A stretch of DNA of 64,000 nucleotides, taken from positions 24,413,315 to 24,477,314 of the forward strand of contig NC_045141.1 in assembly GCF_008831285.2 (NCBI RefSeq), written 5' to 3'. Position 1 is the stretch's first letter. Every line of letters begins with the position of its first letter. Made by a program: the position numbers and the translations under genes. The notes beneath the pieces are model-generated. The model had not been told where the DNA came from. It made no database searches and was given only the letters and a program-made list of their open reading frames with translations. Shown here one piece after another: positions 25,303 to 36,997 of the stretch. This DNA is from Nymphaea colorata (lineage: Eukaryota > Streptophyta > Magnoliopsida > Nymphaeales > Nymphaeaceae).

Positions 25303-27781
25303 AGGTGAAGTGCCTGTATTAAACAGAAGATGGTCAATTGTCTGGATGTTTCAGGATGCGGAACGATTGGCTTTTAGGTTAGAAGCAAAGAGGAAGACAT
25401 TACGTAGTGATAGGATCAATTAGAAACCAAAACTTGCAATGGGAAGAGAAGAACAAGATGAAGAAGGAGACGTGGTAGCAAGCAGGCAGTGGACATCTTC
25501 TTCTTGTTTCTAGATTACTGAATCATCATGCCGCTTCTCTTCTCCTACTGACTGCAAGGTGACATCTAAAAGCGAAAATTGGATGTTTTAGCGTTTTCAA
25601 AATCGACAAGAACAACCTTAAGCTTCCACAAACTGAAACCCTTTTTTCATTTCTAGTAGCGCTCAACACCCAGCTGAAACTTAGCCAAGCCGATCTGAAG
25701 CCCTATTATTGGGCCGAGAAAGTTGGGCTGAGCGCATTACCTGACTCGTGGTCCAGCAGCCCAAGCTCCCTCGTGCTCGACTAACCGGCATCCCTGCTTA
25801 CTGACACCAGGCCGATTGAGGAAATTACATTTGTCATTTTAAAAAATATGAATATTTATAGTATAGAAGATGAACCCAACTAGCATGATACAATTCCTAT
25901 GAATGAAATTTCATAGCTTAATACATAGCTTTTAGGTGAATGTATCAAAAACTATTGCCATGCATCGAAAGTTTAGAATACAATAATGATCACAACTAAC
26001 TCTTAGGAGTTGTAGGGCTCTAACACTCTCTTAAGACATATGGACCTACTAAAATAATCATTGCAAGCGTGTCAAGACCAGTCTAGGTGTAGGTGCGGTT
26101 GCGGCATTGGCACAACACAAAGTCAGTGGTTAGCAACATGAACTCAGTCAAATGACCATGGATGTCCAATGCTTCTGGAGGCCGTCGTTTATTTCTAATT
26201 TGGGATCCAAGGTGATATGAAATCATTGAGGAAAATTATTAGGAAAAAAGGTGAAGTGAACAATAAAAAAACCGTAGAAATTGAAAAAAAAGAACTACAA
26301 AAACTATCCTTCGCGTGGCATCCCTGACATGCAAAGACACCTAATGGAGGAAGCACAATCATGATCAAGATATAGGGAAATTTGGGTGTTTTGTGCCTTC
26401 TTTCAGGTCCATCTTATCCTTTTAGGAAGAAGGCAAAGACGGATTGCAATGGATGAAACTTGATGGAATGCAAAGGGTGCAAAAAAAAAACAAAACAAAA
26501 CAATACAAAAAAATGCTCAAAAAGAGAAGTTGGGCAAATTTATTTGGTTCTGTGGATTGAGCCAACTGGATTGGATCTCCAAATATCCTTCCAACCTCCC
26601 TCCCTCCTTCTCCATTCACCGCTCCCTTTACCACCTTCCTTAATTAACACATGTTTTTAGGCAATAGAATCGCTTATGTGGTCTCGTTTGCAATCGGTTC
26701 AGCCACTTGGAATTAACACATGTTGTTTAGGCAATACAATTGACGGTGTGGACATCTTTGCAATCAGTACGGCCTATTGCATTGAATATATCAATGTCTT
26801 TCCATCCTCTGATGTCCTTTGCAATCTATTAAGCTAGCTGCATTGGATCTCTCGATGACCCTTTGTGTCACTAAGGAGTCATTTGGCAGCAAAAGCATTT
26901 TGTTAATGTTTGATAAATTTGACCTAAAGTTTGAGTACATTCGTGAAACACTTCTTTTAGTATTCCACAATTCTGCCTCACTATTTGTGACAAATTCATG
27001 ACACATTTTCAAAGTATTTTTGTTGCCAAACGGCCTCTAAAGGTCATATTTTATGTTTGAAAAGAAAAGCACTACCCACCTCTCCCTACCTTGTCTTTCT
27101 TTCATCCTTCTTTTCCTTCGACATTTTACAACCCTAGTTTACTTACGCACATCTCTCACTCTCTCTCTCAGTTTGTTTTTTACTTCACTTTTTTTATGCT
27201 GTCCAATAAGATGAGTTTGGTGGTAATTTTAACATTTGCGTATTTTTTTATTAATTTTATTGGCTAAATTCTTTAAAATTTTAATATTTTGTATGTTTAA
27301 TAATTTAAAGTTTATAAAAAATAACTTTGGTGTCCATGTTTACATTTGCACAACATTTTTTAATTAATTTTATCAGCTTAGTACTTTAAAATTTAATATT
27401 CTATGTTTCATAAATTTCAAGTTATAGGTTTTGGTATATAATGTTTTAAAAATTTTGCCTTGTTTTTTTCAATAATCAGCAAAATAGGGATGACAATGGT
27501 CACCAAAATGTTGAGGATATAGCGGTCGAAGAGGAACGAGTGTAGACCTGCAACATTTATAACGGTGAGATTAATCACCGGTATAGGTTTTGTAGTTTCT
27601 CCGTAGTAGCGTCTTACAATATGCAGTAATACATTTTGCTTTAATTTTGTGGAAATGTTGAATTCCATCTTTATAACAGTGATATATATCACCACTGTAC
27701 AAGGGTGGAGCCTGTAATTTTTTATCCCAAGGGTAGAACTATACTTTTAAAATTTGAATAAGAGGCGAAATAAAAATTTTC

Positions 27782-27785
<4 letters not shown>

Positions 27786-27880
<95 letters not shown>
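27786..27880. repeat. (TA)n(GT)n compound microsatellite in unit 8
   Basis: About 35 TA units followed by about 12 GT units, at the same site as the short TA tract of the other units. Confidence 0.95.
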
Positions 27881-28084
27881 ATGTATACATTAAACTTTTT
27901 TGATTTACATATAAATTTTTAGAGTTTTTAAAATTTGAAGGGGCCAATCCCCCTGCCCCTGCCGCTATAGCAATTGCAGTTCATCATCTTCAAAAACGTG
28001 ATTCAAGTCATTTAAAACAAAATGTTTAGCGGCATTAATATTTCCTTTGTTTGATTTTATGAGAAATTTGTCCTAAAACGCCAT

Positions 28085-28559
28085 TTATTTCCGTGTCATT
28101 GTTGAGTATGCTTCTACTGGGGTGATGACATTGGGTCTGATCAAGAATAAAGTGATGATGGCAATTCTATCGTCTACTGTTGCCAAATGTACAGATGTTA
28201 GCCTTTGCTCCCCAGAATCAATGGTCTTTGTAAGTTTCAATTCCTTCTTCACTAGATGAAGGACAATCTCTAGCTGCCATGCTTTGAGGGCCATGTGCGA
28301 CAAAGTGCGCCCTGAAGAAGGCTCCACTTCAGAAATTGATTCATCTTCTGGCCACATCTTATTCCACATGCCCATGGATGCAGGCAACAGAGCTCGTTCA
28401 TTACCTACTAAAGAAGAAACTGGAACTTATGGACACAACTTAGGAGGAGCAAATGCTACTACACATTTACAATTGGCAGCGATAAACAACAGAATCGACA
28501 TGATCAGTTCTATTCTTGATCAGAAACCTTACGCCATTGTCATGAGACAAATGTCATAA
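28085..28559. pseudogene. Head-to-head ankyrin-repeat fragments, unit 8
   Basis: Same imperfect palindrome as in unit 7, centred near 28336. The minus arm reads SSGRTLSHMALKAWQLEIVL and then TSVHLATVDDRIAIITLFL. The plus arm reads SSGHILFHMPMDAGNRARSL and then NATTHLQLAAINNRIDMIS. The plus arm stays open for 91 residues to 28559, but nothing indicates a complete protein. Confidence 0.6.
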
Positions 28560-28561
28560 GA

Positions 28562-28995
28562 ACACGATGAAGATGGCCCTCGCCCTCGTAAGCAATAACT
28601 ACTTGCCAGCAGCTGCCCAAACGTCACAGCTGGGTCTATGTGCCCACCTGTTCACTGCAGCCATTAGAGATGGAAAATGGCGGTGGTGCAGTAGATGAGA
28701 GCGAAGGTCATACACAGAGGTCCAAGTGATGCCCTGGCTGCTGGTGGTGCGGCACTAGGAGTCATTTTGACTCCCATGCATGATCGTGAAGAAGGTGATG
28801 TAGGGAAAGAGGAAGGTGGCCATGAACTCGGAGACCTTTGCCCTCCAACCAAGACTTGAGCTTGCCAGGCTTGGCCATGAGTGACAGCAGCGGGTCCATG
28901 TAGTCTTTGTACTGGCTTTACGCTATCGTTCCGATTGGCTCCGTCTTCGAGAACTTGTTGGCACCGAGTCTAACATTTTCTTCCTTCCCCTGCAT
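28562..28995 (-). pseudogene. PIP1-type aquaporin pseudogene, N-terminal half
   Basis: Read on the minus strand from the ATG at 28995-28993, this gives MQGKEENVRLGANKF, then TEPIGTIA, a TAA stop, SQYKDYMDPL, KPGKLKSWLEGK, a frameshift, then SEFMATFLFPYITFF and MGVKMTPS. It continues with MTFALIYCTTAIF and, after about 27 extra bases, GHIDPAVTFGQLLA. This follows the N-terminus, first membrane helix, second helix and first NPA region (here DPA) of PIP1 aquaporins in order, over roughly the first 130 residues. Stops, a frameshift and the missing C-terminal half make it dead. It crosses the right border of the tandem array at 28774; the part inside the array equals the minus arm found in units 1-7. 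The amino-acid match to PIP1 is by eye. Confidence 0.85.
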
Positions 28996-29808
28996 TTTCA
29001 ATCCTCTTTCTCGCATGTGCTGTTCCTTTCTTTCTCTCCCCTCTCTTCTTGGTCGTTGTGCTGTTTTTTAACGCACATGGCTTCCATTTATAGGAAAAGA
29101 TGAACACTGAACTCTCTGAAGTGTGGCCGGCCTCCGACGTTGTGAGAATTTAACGCGAGGTCAGGTTTTGTCAACCTGCTGACTTATTTGTAGTTATTTG
29201 TAACTGCTAACAAATATACATAGATGGGACATCTAAGTTTCACTTGAATGTTAGATGTAACTGTGTATAAGATTTGAAAAGGATTTTTTATTGTCCTCTT
29301 GAGACCTACGGCCTTGCATTTTTAATGCAATGCCCTTGGTAGTATGGTTAGCAAATGTAAAGCAGGATCAAGAACCTTGAGCGATAATGGCGAATTTCCA
29401 TGCATTCCAATATTTAAGCATCCCTCGGCCAAAAGATGGATAGAGGGCAACAGGAGCTCTCAGCCAGGTGAGGACATCGAGCTGCTCCTTTCGGCCGTGG
29501 TAAGTGAGGTGGCATAGGAGGGGGTGTGTAGTCTAAACTATATAGAATGCGGCTAACTCATAAAATAAATAAATTTCATCCCCAAGAATTTCTAATACCC
29601 TTCTCTCTCTCTCGTCTTTCTCTCTCCACCTCTTTTCTATATAGCACAGTCTGAAATTTCCAAAAAATTAACTGATTTGTTGGTGCAACATCTTTGATTC
29701 TTGGCAGGTATAGTCAACCGAAATTCAATGAGGGAAGAGAAATTTTAGAAAGAAATCAAAGTCTTTCCATTCTCCTAGTAATAATATGTTTCTTAAGCAA
29801 ATCGCCCC
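28996..29808. other. Former 5' flank of the aquaporin pseudogene; no gene seen
   Basis: Lies upstream of the pseudogene start codon, so its first part is probably the old 5' UTR and promoter (pyrimidine-rich on the plus strand around 28980-29060). I see no coding sequence, no RNA gene and no repeat boundary in the rest. Confidence 0.4.
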
Positions 29809-30031
29809 ACTGTCTCCCCAAATCGACCCTCACCGGCAACCCGCCTGGCCGTGCCGCTTTTTGTCGCCGGCAAACCATTGCCCTTCTCGGCCCCTGTCCA
29901 ACCCACCGTGGAATTATGCAATCATTGTATTAGAAAAGCCACGTCCTGTCGGAATTCGACATGGGGTGCAATGATTTGCCGGCGAAGAAAAACAGTGGCA
30001 TTGGGCGGGTTGCCATAAGGGGGGACAGTAT
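29809..30031. repeat. Imperfect foldback (inverted repeat)
   Basis: The left arm (about 29809-29883, with GGCAACCCGCC and CGCCGGCAAACCATTGCC) is matched in reverse complement by the right arm (about 29964-30031, with GCAATGATTTGCCGGCG and GGCGGGTTGCC). The loop is about 80 bp. The arms have several mismatches and a small indel. Confidence 0.65.
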
Positions 30032-30374
30032 AGTGGCGCGCAAAATGAAAGAGATAGACAGGCAAGGGGATTTGGGGAGCTAGTGGAGTAAGTGGGGGAG
30101 TATTTGCTTACGAAATTGTATTAACATAGATGTTGCTATGCTGATCGTGTGAGTGCTGCTTGCTGGCTGATTTCTTTTGTGAGAAAGGAGTGCTATGCTG
30201 AAAGGTGTGAGAAGGAAGAACTACCCAATCAGTTTCTAGAACCACCGAGCGTGAATGTGTAAAGTGATCAGTTTCTCCGTTATTGTGTTCATCACTTTAC
30301 ACACTTCACGCTCGGTGGTTCTAGAAACTAATCAGCCGTCTTCCTTCTCACACCTTTCAGCATAGCACTCCTTT

Positions 30375-30834
30375 TGATGAAAGTTAATGCAAAATTAAAA
30401 GCATGCAGCTGCCTTTATGAAGAAGGTGAATGGTTTAACTTTTGGGTTCTCCAAAAGTTCCATCGTGCCAAGACATGTGCCCCTTCACCTTGCTTATTTT
30501 TTTCAGTTTTTTGTTTTTAATATGGTCATTATATTTTTAGTTTTTTGTTTTAATATGTTCATAATGACCATAGTGGAATTACCAAAAGTCAATGTCATTT
30601 ATTTTTCTGTTTTTTTTACATGTATAAATATGGCCATTTGGGTTGGCCAAAGTGTGTGTGAGAAAGCATTTCAAGTGTGCTCCAAATTTTAGTGTTGTGT
30701 GCTCTTATCATGTGTCATGTCTTTATGATCACGTGTAGAAACAAGTGCTCGATTAGTGTGTTGTGTTCTTGTGTTGTGTCATTCATAGGAGCACAAGAAG
30801 AGGTCGTGCAGGCAGGTCATTCCTTTTGCTAGCA
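30375..30834 (+). repeat. 5' LTR of the copia element
   Basis: 460 bp, TG..CA, preceded by the CCTTT target duplication. It differs from the 3' LTR at scattered positions and small indels, so the insertion is not very recent. Confidence 0.95.
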
Positions 30835-30944
30835 GGTCGATTGTGTTGTCGTAATTGTTGGTAAAAGTGCAAAAGAAAAGCCTGCAAGTTAAAGTCTGCA
30901 CATAACTTGTTCGACAAAATTTCTGTGGGAAATTTTTGTTCGTT

Positions 30945-33900
30945 ATGGCTAGTGGCATGTCCACTTCGAATATTTTTCAATCGCTCATACCTGTATTTAG
31001 TGGTGATAATTATGGTTTTTGGAGCATAAAAATGAAGACTTTCTTTTTGTCACAAGATCTTTAGGATTTAGTTGAGAATGGCTATATGAAAAGTGCAGAG
31101 AGCTCAAAACAAGGAGAAAAAACAGTTGAATCAAGAGAGCAACAGAAGAAGGATTCAAAAGCCTTGCTTGTTCTTCAACAAGCTGTGCGACTATCTTTCC
31201 TCGAATTGCTGGTGCTACTAGTTCAAATGAAGCTTGGATTATTCTCAAGCAAGAATATCATGGTGATAGGAAGGTAATGACAGTGAATCTCCAAATCCTC
31301 CGTAAAGAGTTTGATACATTATTTATGAAAAACAATGAATCAGTCCAAGATTTTTTTTCAAGAGCTTTCATAATTATAAATGAGATGAAAACCTTTGGAG
31401 AGGTTGTTAGCAACCAGAAAATTGTAGAAAAAATATTGAGGAACTTATTGTCTAAATTTGATCATGTGGTTACGGCTATAGAAGAGTCTAAGGATTTGAC
31501 TGCATACTCTGCTAATGAATTATTGGGTTCTCTTTTAGCCCATGAACAAAGAATGAACAGGTCAACTGAGAAAAGTGTTGAACAAACATTCCAAGCTCAA
31601 GTCAAGTTGGAAGACTTTAGCAAAGAGAGAAAGGGAGCAACTGTACAAAAGAATGCATGTCGTGGGTGAGGTAGATGTAACTATCATGGACGTGGATGAG
31701 GAAGATTTGAGGCAGACAGAAACAAGTCAGAAGGGGGTGACACTAACAATCAAAAACATGGCCACAAAAACAGGTATTATGTTTTTTGCAAAAGAAATTG
31801 TCATACTGAATCGTACTGTTGGGATAAAGCAAAACAACAAGCTAATGTAGTGGAAGAGAAAGCAGAAGATGGTAACTTATTTTTTACTCATACAGAGTCA
31901 AATAAAAATATTGATCATGTATGGTTCTTAGATAGTGGATGCAGTAATCATATGACAGGAAAGAGAGGCTTGTTTTGTGATATTGATGAATCGGTGAAGC
32001 AACAAGTTCGACTTCGAGACAACAAAAATGTGCAAATTGATGGTAAAAGCACAATTGAGATATCAATTAAAGGTGTTACTAAAAGGTTGGTACATGATGT
32101 TTATTATATACCTGGATTAGCATATAACTTACTAAGTGTTGGACAGTTAACACAAAAAGGATATTTGATTTCATTTCATGATGATGTATGTGAAATAAAA
32201 AAAAACGTTCTACCATGTCACCTATAGTAGTGCACATGACAAAGAACAAAATGTTTCCAATCGAGGTTTCACACTTTGATGCATATGCCTTAGTTGCAGA
32301 CATGAATAAAGTGTCTAAGTAATGGCACTTAAGATATGGACACATGCACTACAATAGACTGAAGTTATTGGGGCAAAAAAAATTAGTTGTTGGTTTACCT
32401 CGTCTTACCAATAGTGAAAATATTTGTGAAGCATGTGTGTATGGAAAACAACACTGTCTTCCATTTTCAGTTGGGAAAGCATGGAGAGCAAAAACTCCTT
32501 TAGAATTAGTGCATGCTGACATTTATGGACCAACAAGAACTCCATATCTGAATAATAGTAGATATTTTCTACTATTCACTGACGATTTTTCTCACATGAG
32601 TTGGGCGTTTTTTCTTGTTGAAAAATCTGAAGCCTTTGAAAAATTCAAGGAATTTAAAGTGTTTGCAGAAAAAGAATGTGGGCGACCTATAAAAAAAATT
32701 CGTATTGATAGAGGGAGAAATTTTTTGTCAAATGATTTTGACAATTTTTGCAAATTACATGACATACGTAGACAGTTGACAGTAAGAAAAACTTCCCAAC
32801 AAAATGGAGTAGCTGAAAGAAAAAACCATACAGTGGTAGAGATGACTCGTAGCATATTGAATGACATATATGCATCAACGTCAAGTGCTACTCATTCGAA
32901 AGAGACCAATTCAGATCATGAAGAAGATGTCGAAATAATTACAGATGGGTCTTCTCCACCAAGAAAGGTACAATCTCTACATGACATATATGCTTCTTGT
33001 TCATTTGCTTTTATGGTAACTGAACCATCATGTTATGAGTAAGCATGTGGTAAAGAAGAATGGGAAAAGGCAATGCAAGATGATATGGATACAATTAAGA
33101 GAAATTATACATGGCAGCTAGTAGATTTGCCACAAGGAAAGGAACCTATAAGTGTGAAATGGGTTTACAAATTGAAGTATAATGTTGATGGAAATGTGAA
33201 AAAATACAAAGTCAGACTAGTCGTCAGAGGGTATGTACAAAAATATGGCATTGATTATTTTAAAACTTTTTCTCCTATTGCTCGTTTTGAGACTATTAGG
33301 CTAGTATTGGCATTTGCAGCTCACTTAAAATGAAAGGTATTTCAATTTGATGTCAAATCTGCCTTTTTGAATGGTGCTTTGAAAGAAGATGTATATGTAC
33401 ATCAACCACAGGGCTTTGTCATAAGTGGACATGAGAAGAAAGTGTATAAGTTGAAGAAGGCCATTTATGGCCTCAAGCAAGCACCAAGAGCATGGTATGG
33501 GAGGCTTGACACATATCTTCACAAAAATGGGTTTTGACGTTGTGAGAGTGAACCTACATTATACTTGAAAAATGAAGACATTGATATGCTTGTAGTATTT
33601 GTTTATGTAGATGACATTATCTACATGGGATCAAGTGATGTGCTCATTCAAAAATTCAAGGACAGTATGATAAGTGAGTTTGAAATGTTAGATTTGGATT
33701 TATTGCATTTCTTTCTTGGTCTTCAAGTTGTCCAAACAAATAATGGCATTTTTATCTCTCAAGAAAAATATGCATTAAGCCTACTTAAGATGTATAAAAT
33801 GTTAGATTGCAAGTCGTGTTCTACTCCTATGAATGCAGGTGAAAAGTTGACTTTGTCTGATGGGACTGCTAAAGCCAATGAAACATTGTTTAGAGGTCTA

Positions 33901-34572
33901 GTTGGTGGCTTATTATATTTGACTCATACACGACCAGATATTTTATTTGTTGTCAGCTTGGTATCCAGATTCATGCATAATCCATCATTACACCATTTGG
34001 GGGCAGCAAAACGTGTTTTGCGTTACATCCGTGAAACTACTGAATATGGAATTTGGTATAAATCAGATGTTTGTTTTAACTTATTTGGTTACACTGATAG
34101 TGACTGGGCAGGAGCTGTAGATGATCGAAGGAGCACAAGCGGTTATGTTTTTACACTTGGATCAGGTGCTATATCGTGGCGTTCAAAGAAGCAAAGTACG
34201 ACGGCATTATCATCTTCAGAAGCGGAGTATATTGCTGCATCTGCAGCTACTTGTCAGGCAATTTGGATGCGTCGAGTTTTGGAAGATCTTGGTCAAAGTC
34301 AAACTGAAGGAACACCAATTCATTGCGACAACAAGGCAACCATAGCAATGACAAGAAAACCGATTTACCATGAACGGACAAAACATATTGAACTTCGTCA
34401 TCATTTCATTCGTGAGATTGTTGGTAAAGGTCAAATTGTGTTGAAGTATTGCTCAACCAATGAGCAAGTTGCGGATGGGTTTACAAAGGCACTTTCATAC
34501 CCAAAATTTATGAAGTTTCGGTCTCACCTTGGTGTTTCAAACTTTGCATTAAGGGGAAATGATGAAAGTTAA
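30945..34572 (+). pseudogene. copia gag-pol polyprotein, broken
   Basis: Starts at ATG 30945 (MASGMSTSNIF). An in-frame TAG lies at 31062-31064 and a frameshift near 31190. Gag continues to about 31660, with a degraded zinc knuckle near 31790 (FCKRNCHTESYC). The protease motif DSGCSNHMTG is at about 31928-31957. The integrase zinc-finger remnant HLRYGH is near 32330, and the integrase core runs from LELVHADIYGP (about 32500) to QQNGVAERKN (about 32810), where the second acidic position reads RIDRGRNF. The rest of integrase is missing. Reverse transcriptase runs from EEWEKAMQDD (about 33057) and includes YVDD at 33604-33615. RNase H has DSDWAGAVDDRRSTSGY and SSSEAEYIA. At least four further stops interrupt pol (for example near 32320, 33040, 33331 and 33536). 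Confidence 0.93.
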
Positions 34573-35024
34573 TGCAAAATTAAAAGCATGCAGCTGCCTT
34601 TATGAAGAAGGTGAACGGTTTAACTTTTGGGTTCTCCAAAAGTTCCATCGTGCCAAGACATATGCTCCTTCACCTTTGCCTATTTTAATTTTCAGTTTTT
34701 TGTTTTTAATATGGTCATTATATTTTCAGTTTTTTGTTTTTAATATATCTATAATGACCATAGTGGAATTACCAAGAGTCAATATCATTTATTTTTCAGA
34801 TTTTTTTACATGTATAAATATGGCCCTTTGGGTTGGCCAAAGTGTTTGTGAGAAAGCATTTCAAGTGTACTCCAAATTTTAGTGTTGTGTGCTCTTATCA
34901 TTTGCCATGTCTTTGTGATCACTTGTAGAAACAAGTGCTCGATTAGTGTGTTGTGTTCTTGTGTTGTGTCATTCACATGAGCACAAGAAGAGGTGGTGCG
35001 GGCAGGTCATTCCTTTTGCTAACA
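34560..35024 (+). repeat. 3' LTR of the copia element
   Basis: 465 bp, starting directly after the polypurine tract and followed by CCTTT. The pol stop codon (34570-34572) falls 11-13 bases inside this LTR. Confidence 0.95.
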
Positions 35025-35098
35025 CCTTTCTCACACAATCAACCAGCCAGCATCACTCACGCTCACACGATCAAATCAGTTAAATTCTTGAAAATTTC

Positions 35099-35730
35099 AG
35101 AGTTCTAAACTTTTTATGCGTGAGAATTCTAAACTTTCGATACCCATTTCTCTCTCTCCCCTAAAGTGCTGATCGTGCAGATGTGAGAAAGAAGACAGTG
35201 TGGAATTAGTTATTCTTCTTTATTATATTTATCACGTAACTGAAAAATAACGTGTACTCCCCCGCTTAATGTATAAAAGACACCTAAGCACATAGCAATT
35301 AAAAGAGTGAAAAAGAGAAATTTTTCTTCCATCGTCATTTTTTTATATGGTGTCAACACCCATGTCTTCTCCCATTGCTCACGTCGCCTCAAACCAGAAG
35401 TTTTCTAACTTTCTTACCCATCTACATTGAATGTAGCCAATTTCATTTTCGTAAAACTTTCTCAAAAGGACGATGGAAAAAGAATTTCTCTTTTTCAATT
35501 TTCACTCTTTTAATTGCTACGTGCTTCGGTGTCTTTTATACATTAAGCAGAGGAGCACACGTTATTTTTCTGTTATGTGATAAATACAATAAAGGAGAAT
35601 AACTAATTCCACACTGTCTTCTTTGTCACATCTGCACGACCATCACTTTCCACACGTTTCAGCATAGGAGAGAGAGAGAGATGGGTATCGAAAGTATAGA
35701 ATTCTCACGCATAGAAAGTTTAGAACTCTG
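35099..35730. repeat. Foldback element with ~245-bp arms
   Basis: The left arm 35099-35345 and right arm 35468-35730 are reverse complements along most of their length, with a loop of about 120 bp. Examples are AGAGTTCTAAACTTT against AAAGTTTAGAACTCT, CGTGCAGATGTGA against TCACATCTGCACG, and GACAGTGTGGAATTAGTTATTC against its complement in the right arm. No coding capacity. Confidence 0.85.
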
Positions 35731-36612
35731 CAATGACCACTACCAACTCTTAAGAGTTGTATGACTCTAATATTGTAAGAAATATGGACTACTAAAACAA
35801 TCACTCGATGCAGTCATGAACAAATATCTCGAGAGATTTGAGCGCTCTGTGCCTCCTTTCCAGATCGATCCTACCTCTTGAGAACGAAGGTAATGCGGAG
35901 AACGAATCTCGATCGACTGTAAAGGATGACTCTCGACAAAAATGTAGAGGATGCGCTCAGACAAATTAACAGACAAATTAAAGCTGTTCCATGGATTAAA
36001 TCGCCTACCCTATCAAACCATGGCGAAAAGCTTCTTTAAAGCTTCTTTGTTATATATAATAGAGTCCACAACTCAATTTTCTTCTTTATTTTAGGTAATG
36101 TTCTAATATTTCCATAATGGTCATTAACAGATTTGATAAAATGAGCCGTCAAGATTTTTTCACCAAATTTGTCAATGTCAACATTATCTCCAAGCAGGGG
36201 AGAAGCAAAGGCAGGGAGGGTTCTCCCTCACATTTTTTAAAAATGCAAAAGACATATATGTAAATTTTAAATTTTTTTATTTAACATATATAAAAATTTT
36301 GAAAATTATATTTTGGTTCCTATTAAAATTTTAAAATTATAATTCAACTCATTCAACGAAAATTCCTAGTTCGGAGCCGCCTGTCTACAAGGTGATCACC
36401 AGGTTGACTTGCCTCTATGTCATCTTCCTTAATTAACGCATGTTTTTTAGCTACATAATGCACTCATCAATAATGCAAACTATTGAACCAACTAATTTTG
36501 ATCACTATATCTCTTTTATCGCAGTCTGTTGAGCTAGCTGGATTGGACATCTTGATATCTTTTCACCCGCCGACTTTCCTTGCAATTTGTTGAGGCAGCT
36601 ACATTGGATCTC
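35731..36612. repeat. Diverged relative of the 3.47-kb array unit
   Basis: Colinear with parts of the array unit. CAATGACCAC..CAACTCTTA.GAGTTGTA corresponds to the unit text near 703-732. GAAAAGCTTCT..GTTATATA..ATAGAG followed by TTTATTTTAGGTAA corresponds to unit 1303-1365, and TTTTTTCACCA.ATTTG.CAATGT to about 1423-1446. It is clearly older than the array copies. The middle (about 36195-36390) holds an AT-rich segment bounded by GGGGAGAAGC and GGAGCCGCC. Confidence 0.7.
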
Positions 36613-36914
36613 CATGTATCTTTTCACCACTTACTTCCTTTCCAACATGTTGGACGAGATAGATTGCATCAATTGGTATCTTTTCATCGCCACCCCAAAA
36701 ATCTAGGCGGTGTTGCGGTGAGTCCCACTTTGCTTCGAAAAGAACCAAACGAACCTCTTGTGTTGTGTAGAAGGTACAAACTCAGTTGTAAGTTGCTCTA
36801 GCGCCACCTTTTCCATAGAAAATGACATTTGTAGTCTAACTCAACATGAGAATGATAAACGGGCTTGATAGAAACCTCCAAGACTGACATATTATCGCAA
36901 CATAGAATAGGAGC

Positions 36915-36921
<7 letters not shown>

Positions 36922-36994
<73 letters not shown>
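36922..36994. repeat. (TA)n microsatellite
   Basis: About 36 TA dinucleotides, preceded by GTG. Apparent ORFs across it are simple-sequence artefacts. Confidence 0.97.

Positions 36995-36997
<3 letters not shown>

Larger units (their letters stand above)
1..28774. repeat. Tandem array of eight ~3.47-kb units
   Basis: Eight head-to-tail copies of one unit. Taking the arbitrary landmark AAACACGTCATCT as unit start, copies begin at 1, 3480, 6956, 10425, 13903, 17237, 21107 and 25284. Most lengths are 3469-3479 bp; three copies deviate through visible indels (3334, 3870 and about 4177 bp). Copies 1-6 are nearly identical by eye, while 7 and 8 are clearly diverged. The array touches base 1, so it very likely continues to the left. 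The right end is sharp, at the 17-bp palindrome 28758-28774. No ORF in the unit looks like an intact gene. Recognisable pieces are aquaporin and ankyrin fragments, a TA-rich element with GGTGGAGCC/GGGGCAGAGGC-type ends, and sequence related to foldback repeats at 35-40 kb. It is too long and too gene-derived for a classical satellite. Confidence 0.95.
25284..28774 (+). repeat. Array unit 8 (last unit, truncated at the aquaporin palindrome)
   Basis: Diverged last copy. It has the full ankyrin palindrome and an expanded TA/GT tract at 27786-27880. Homology with the other units stops at the 17-bp palindrome, so the plus-strand aquaporin arm is absent. Downstream sequence instead continues the minus-strand aquaporin pseudogene. 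Confidence 0.88.
30375..35024 (+). mobile_element. Ty1/copia LTR retrotransposon, degenerate
   Basis: A complete but inactive element of 4650 bp. The two LTRs (460 and 465 bp) begin TGATGAAAG and end GCTAGCA/GCTAACA, so they carry the canonical TG..CA ends. The 5-bp target duplication CCTTT lies at 30370-30374 and 35025-35029. A purine tract AAGGGGAAA sits just before the 3' LTR. Internal order is gag, protease, integrase, reverse transcriptase, RNase H, which is the copia order. Stops, a frameshift and an integrase deletion show it cannot move by itself. I could not recognise a standard tRNA-Met primer site directly after the 5' LTR. Confidence 0.96.
30143..35072. repeat. Foldback element split by the copia insertion
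   Basis: The left arm 30143-30268 pairs with a right arm made of 30291-30374 plus 35025-35072. The inner part pairs GAACCACCGAGCGTGAA with TTCACGCTCGGTGGTTC. The outer part pairs GATCGTGTGAG (30143) with CTCACACGATC (ending 35072). The right arm becomes continuous only when the retrotransposon 30375-35024 and one CCTTT copy are removed. Without the insert the element is about 280 bp with a 22-bp loop. Confidence 0.85.

Noticed and set aside
1-28774. CRISPR array or ribosomal DNA array
   Set aside because: Unit length, absence of short repeats with spacers and absence of rRNA sequence exclude both.
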